From contig CACZPV010000071.1 of the NCBI GenBank assembly GCA_902783065.1, positions 1 to 7,853 of the forward strand: DNA of 7,853 nucleotides, written 5' to 3'. The translations under genes were made by a program, and so were the position numbers. Shown here piece by piece: positions 5,454 through 7,853 of this stretch. The DNA comes from an uncultured Ruminococcus sp. Its GTDB lineage: Bacteria > Bacillota > Clostridia > Oscillospirales > Acutalibacteraceae. How positions within the stretch are numbered: position 1 is the stretch's first letter; every line of letters begins with the position of its first letter. Below the pieces are notes generated by a model that was given only the letters and a program-made list of their open reading frames with translations, did not search any database and was not told the DNA's origin.

Positions 5454-6116
5454 TCAGCAAAGTTTATATCCGGTTTCACTATCTCCCTCTATAGCAACAT
5501 CAGATGAAACTGCTTTCAGCTTTCTTTTAAGATAAGATATATACAGCTTTACAGTATTCGGTTTTACATCCGGGTCATTATTCCATACTCTCTCTTTCAG
5601 ATACTCTGCATCCAGAAACCGTTCTTTATTAAGCATTAAATTCTGCATCAATTCAAATTCCTTGATCGACAATCGCACTGTATTTTCTGATCTCAGCTCC
5701 AGTGATTCAGAACTCAGCGAGATATCCTTATAGCTGAGTTTTTTAGTGCTGTATTCATTTTTTCTTCTGGTCAGCGCACGTACCCTTGCCAGCAATTCTT
5801 TCATAGCAAACGGTTTTGTCAGGTAATCATCTGCTCCTGCATCCAGTCCGATTACTCTGTCCTCTATTTCAGCCTTTGCTGTAAGCATAAGTACAGGAGT
5901 GATAATGTTTTTCCCCCTTATTATTTCAAGTACTTCAATGCCGTTCTTTTTTGGCATCATAATGTCCAGTATGATACAATCATAGGAGTCAATTTCAATT
6001 CGGTCAACAGCTTCCTGCCCGTCATAAACAGAATCAACATCATAATTTTCATGCTTCAGTACCGCTGTCAATACATTGTTAAGGTCTTTATTATCTTCTG
6101 CAAGCAATATTTTCAT
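5454..6116 (-). CDS. OmpR/PhoB-family response regulator
   Basis: A DNA-binding transcription regulator of 220 residues, activated by phosphoryl transfer from the adjacent kinase. The receiver domain (1-118) has the acidic pair Glu7/Asp8, phospho-acceptor Asp51 in LDIMMP, Thr79 in MLTAK and Lys101 in TKPF: a complete catalytic set. The winged-helix DNA-binding domain (about 125-220) shows LSIKEFELMQNLMLN and the recognition region VKPNTVKLYISYLKRKL, and ends GYKLC, a normal end for the family. ATG 6116 has AAAGGA 8 bases upstream. It sits 18 bases after the alarmone synthetase and 23 bases before the kinase start, so translation of the three is probably coupled. Such regulators usually bind direct repeats; its targets are not known. 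Confidence 0.95.
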   Translation of the reverse strand: MKILLAEDNKDLNNVLTAVLKHENYDVDSVYDGQEAVDRIEIDSYDCIILDIMMPKKNGIEVLEIIRGKNIITPVLMLTAKAEIEDRVIGLDAGADDYLTKPFAMKELLARVRALTRRKNEYSTKKLSYKDISLSSESLELRSENTVRLSIKEFELMQNLMLNKERFLDAEYLKERVWNNDPDVKPNTVKLYISYLKRKLKAVSSDVAIEGDSETGYKLC

Positions 6117-6124
6117 CGTTCATT

Positions 6125-6130
6125 TCCTTT
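6125..6130 (-). promoter_or_regulatory. Ribosome binding site AAAGGA of the response regulator
   Basis: AAAGGA lies 8 bases before ATG 6116, inside the 18-base gap after the alarmone gene's stop. The gap is too short for a separate promoter, which supports a shared transcript. Confidence 0.7.
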
Positions 6131-6134
6131 CTTT

Positions 6135-6734
6135 TCACAACAATTCATGGTCCTCCTCAAATATCATATCCCTGATCGTCTGCATAGAAAGATCCGTAGA
6201 TGCAAGCTCATCCGCACAGCGTTTCAGCTCACTGACAATCAGTTCCGTCTGACTTCCGATCTCTTTTTTGTATTTCATATGATGTTCAAGAGCAGCCCAT
6301 GTATCCATTGATATAGTTCTCAGCTGGATCTCCGCATAATACATTCCTCTTATTTTAAGGATCATATGATAACTTCTGTAACCGTTTGGTTTGGCATGGC
6401 GAATATAATCTTTTTCTTCTATTACCTCGAAACGTCCCGAATTTTTCAGATAATCCTTTATCGTATACAAATCGTCCACAAAAGCACATACAATTCTTGC
6501 GCCAATCGCATCCTTAATAATACCGAGTGCCGATTCCGTTGTTTCAGGAAGTCCTTTTCTTCTGCATTTTTCACGCATACTGTCTTCGCCTTTAATACGA
6601 ATCAGATAATGCTCTACCGGATCCATTCCCAACTTTTCACTAAGTTCCTGTCTGATTTCGGCAACACTTTCCGACAGTTCGTCTGCCGATTTTTCCAGTG
6701 CTGCATAATGATTTCCATAAATACTTTCTTTCAT
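6135..6734 (-). CDS. Small alarmone synthetase (RelA/SpoT-domain (p)ppGpp synthetase)
   Basis: Transfers pyrophosphate from ATP to GDP or GTP to make (p)ppGpp, the starvation signal. At 199 residues it consists of the synthetase domain only, with no hydrolase HD domain and no TGS/ACT regulatory part, as in the small RelP/RelQ-type enzymes; I cannot assign it to one of those groups. Motifs: KDAIGARIVCAF (Asp75, Arg80), the G-loop-like RHAKPNGYRSYH (112-123), EIQLRT (Glu135, Gln137, Arg139) and ISMDTWAALEHHMKYK (141-156). The start is ATG 6734: GGAG sits 6 bases upstream, whereas the ATG at 6746 overlaps that GGAG and has no ribosome site of its own. It is the first gene of the tight cluster with the two-component system. 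No clear promoter was found in the 84-base gap before it, so it may depend on read-through from the surface-protein gene. Confidence 0.92.
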   Translation of the reverse strand: MKESIYGNHYAALEKSADELSESVAEIRQELSEKLGMDPVEHYLIRIKGEDSMREKCRRKGLPETTESALGIIKDAIGARIVCAFVDDLYTIKDYLKNSGRFEVIEEKDYIRHAKPNGYRSYHMILKIRGMYYAEIQLRTISMDTWAALEHHMKYKKEIGSQTELIVSELKRCADELASTDLSMQTIRDMIFEEDHELL

Positions 6735-6740
6735 AATAAT

Positions 6741-6744
6741 CTCC
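6741..6744 (-). promoter_or_regulatory. Ribosome binding site GGAG deciding the alarmone synthetase start
   Basis: GGAG on the minus strand, 6 bases before ATG 6734. The upstream ATG (6746) is part of the same stretch, so initiation at 6734 is favoured. Confidence 0.7.
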
Positions 6745-6762
6745 ATAAATTTTCAACAGCAC

Positions 6763-6790
6763 GAGCGAACCGAATACTATCGGTTCGCTC
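6763..6790. repeat. Perfect 11-bp inverted repeat between the beta-helix and alarmone genes
   Basis: GAGCGAACCGA (6763-6773) pairs perfectly with 6780-6790 around a 6-base loop. In the minus-strand transcript it forms 28 bases after the beta-helix stop and about 18 before the alarmone ribosome site. After the stem comes GTGCTGTTG, not a T-run, so it is at best a weak or partial terminator. An operator or an RNA-processing or stabilising stem is equally possible. Confidence 0.6.
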
Positions 6791-6818
6791 ACTGCTCATA
6801 TAAAGTGTTACTTTTTCA

Positions 6819-7853
6819 TCAGCGTCCGCCGGGACCGCCCATACCACCCATGCCGCCCATAGAAGCAACATTACTGTAATAAAGACCGGATGTAAAATCC
6901 ATTGACGCAGTTGAAGAACCTGCTGTCATTGTATAACTGTTTCCCTGGTTCATGCTTAGCGAAGAATAAACTGCACAAGCAAAGCTCTTGGTTGCAGTAT
7001 ATTTAAAGCCTAATCCATCATCCACAGAAATTTCTGTACCGCTGTCACCTGAGATCTGAACAAGAGCCGAACATTGTGTACCGCTGTCGAAGTTAACTGC
7101 CATACCGGTTGAACCGATTGCCAGCACCGTACCGCCTGTGATACTGGCAGTACATTCACTACCATCACCCTTATCAATTGCTCCGTTACCGCCGTCTGTG
7201 GGTCCCTCTACAATTGTGGTACCACCGGTTATATAAATTGACCCATTACTGTCAAGACCATCGCCCTGTGCATTGACATAAACGCTGCCGCCGTTAATTG
7301 TCAGTTTTGCGTCAGTATTGCCCTGACTCCATGGGTTTTCATCCTCAGAGCTTGTATCGGAACCGCCTGAACAATTGATACCGTCATCACTGGCTGACAC
7401 ATTGATCTCACCGTCATTAATGGTAACATTGCAAGCTTCCAGTGCTTCATATGATTTAGTAACCGTTACCTTACCCCCATTTATAGTCAGATCACCTTCT
7501 GCTGTTATACCATCATCTGAACTTGATACTTCAACAGTACCGGAATTAATGATAATATTGCTTTTACTGTTGATTGCATCATCGGCACCGGATACATTAA
7601 GTGTTGTTTCGCTGACGGTAATGTTTCCCTTACACTTAATACCTTTTTGAGAGGTTTCACTGTTTTTGGAATTATCGGAACCGCCGCCTGATGTAACATT
7701 AACCGTACCGCCGTTCAGCTGAATATATCCGCTGAATGAATCAGTTTCCGCATCTGTCTTGACATCAATACCGTCATAACCGGCATTGACAGTCAGTTCA
7801 CCCTTTTCCAGATAGAAATAGCTGTCACTATTTTTATTGGAAACCTGTATACC
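6819..7853 (-). CDS. Cthe_2159-like beta-helix carbohydrate-binding surface protein (DUF4353), partial
   Basis: The visible 344 residues are the C-terminal part; the frame is open through the window edge, so signal peptide and start are missing. The sequence is a ladder of repeats of about 20-35 residues of the form (L/I)T(I/V)NGGxVxVxxSxDGIxxxG. Rungs carry IQLNGGTVNV (44-53), NIIINSGTVEV (99-109), DLTINGGKVTV (121-131), NVTINDGEINV (142-152) and LTINGGSVYV (184-193), with Asp-rich turns SDDGI, GADDAI and GDGLD, fitting a right-handed beta-helix. This matches the Cthe_2159 family, whose studied member binds acidic plant polysaccharide and contains calcium; function here is inferred. It ends in a Gly/Met tail, MGGMGGMGGPGGR. 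Extracellular location is expected. It precedes the alarmone operon on the same strand. Confidence 0.85.
   Translation of the reverse strand, partial: GIQVSNKNSDSYFYLEKGELTVNAGYDGIDVKTDAETDSFSGYIQLNGGTVNVTSGGGSDNSKNSETSQKGIKCKGNITVSETTLNVSGADDAINSKSNIIINSGTVEVSSSDDGITAEGDLTINGGKVTVTKSYEALEACNVTINDGEINVSASDDGINCSGGSDTSSEDENPWSQGNTDAKLTINGGSVYVNAQGDGLDSNGSIYITGGTTIVEGPTDGGNGAIDKGDGSECTASITGGTVLAIGSTGMAVNFDSGTQCSALVQISGDSGTEISVDDGLGFKYTATKSFACAVYSSLSMNQGNSYTMTAGSSTASMDFTSGLYYSNVASMGGMGGMGGPGGR

Noticed and set aside
5431..5460. Kinase start at TTG 5460
   Set aside because: It would overlap the regulator's stop and lacks its own Shine-Dalgarno, while ATG 5430 has AGAAGGA at good spacing.
6735..6746. 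Alarmone synthetase start at ATG 6746
   Set aside because: There is no ribosome site before it, and it overlaps the GGAG that serves ATG 6734.
7375..7650. Plus-strand frame inside the beta-helix gene
   Set aside because: A repetitive Leu/Ser/Pro-rich antisense reading of the repeated beta-helix codons, with no start signal.

Overview
The window looks like a low-GC Firmicute of class Clostridia, probably an Oscillospiraceae/Ruminococcus-like gut or fibre-associated bacterium. The basis is AT-rich intergenic DNA, strong Shine-Dalgarno sequences, TTGACA/TATAAT promoters, and the gene families present: a CNNM/CBS/CorC protein, a clostridial-type M14 peptidase, a small alarmone synthetase and a Cthe_2159-like beta-helix surface protein. 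The genus is an inference and no rRNA or tRNA is present to test it.

Layout. Minus strand 1-634: the N-terminal part of an M14 zinc peptidase, cut by the window edge. It diverges, across a 303-bp gap with a consensus promoter, from a plus-strand CorC/HlyC-type membrane protein (938-2326). At about 2387-2875 there is a self-contained plus-strand unit. It consists of a near-perfect promoter, a leader of about 168 nt with an unusually long nested RNA fold, a 67-residue Ala/Lys/Asp-rich protein of unknown function (2590-2793), and a 16-bp-stem bidirectional terminator (2831-2875). That terminator also ends the convergent pyrB (2883-3956, minus), an aspartate carbamoyltransferase carrying only the zinc-binding module of PyrI at its C-terminus. 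Further right, all on the minus strand and read right to left, are a Cthe_2159-type beta-helix protein (6819 to beyond 7853, N-terminus missing), a small alarmone (ppGpp) synthetase (6135-6734), an OmpR-family response regulator (5454-6116) and its sensor histidine kinase (4138-5430).

How the genes may work together. Spacing of 18 and 23 bases indicates that the alarmone synthetase, regulator and kinase form one operon, so an envelope signal and (p)ppGpp production may be linked. pyrB has its own promoter. The surface beta-helix gene lies 84 bases upstream of the alarmone gene and is separated from it by a perfect 11-bp hairpin without a U-tract, so partial read-through is possible.

The strongest candidate for something undescribed is the structured leader plus the 67-residue protein. 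I could not match the leader to any riboswitch class I know, and the protein contains no Leu, Pro, Cys, Trp, Tyr or His.
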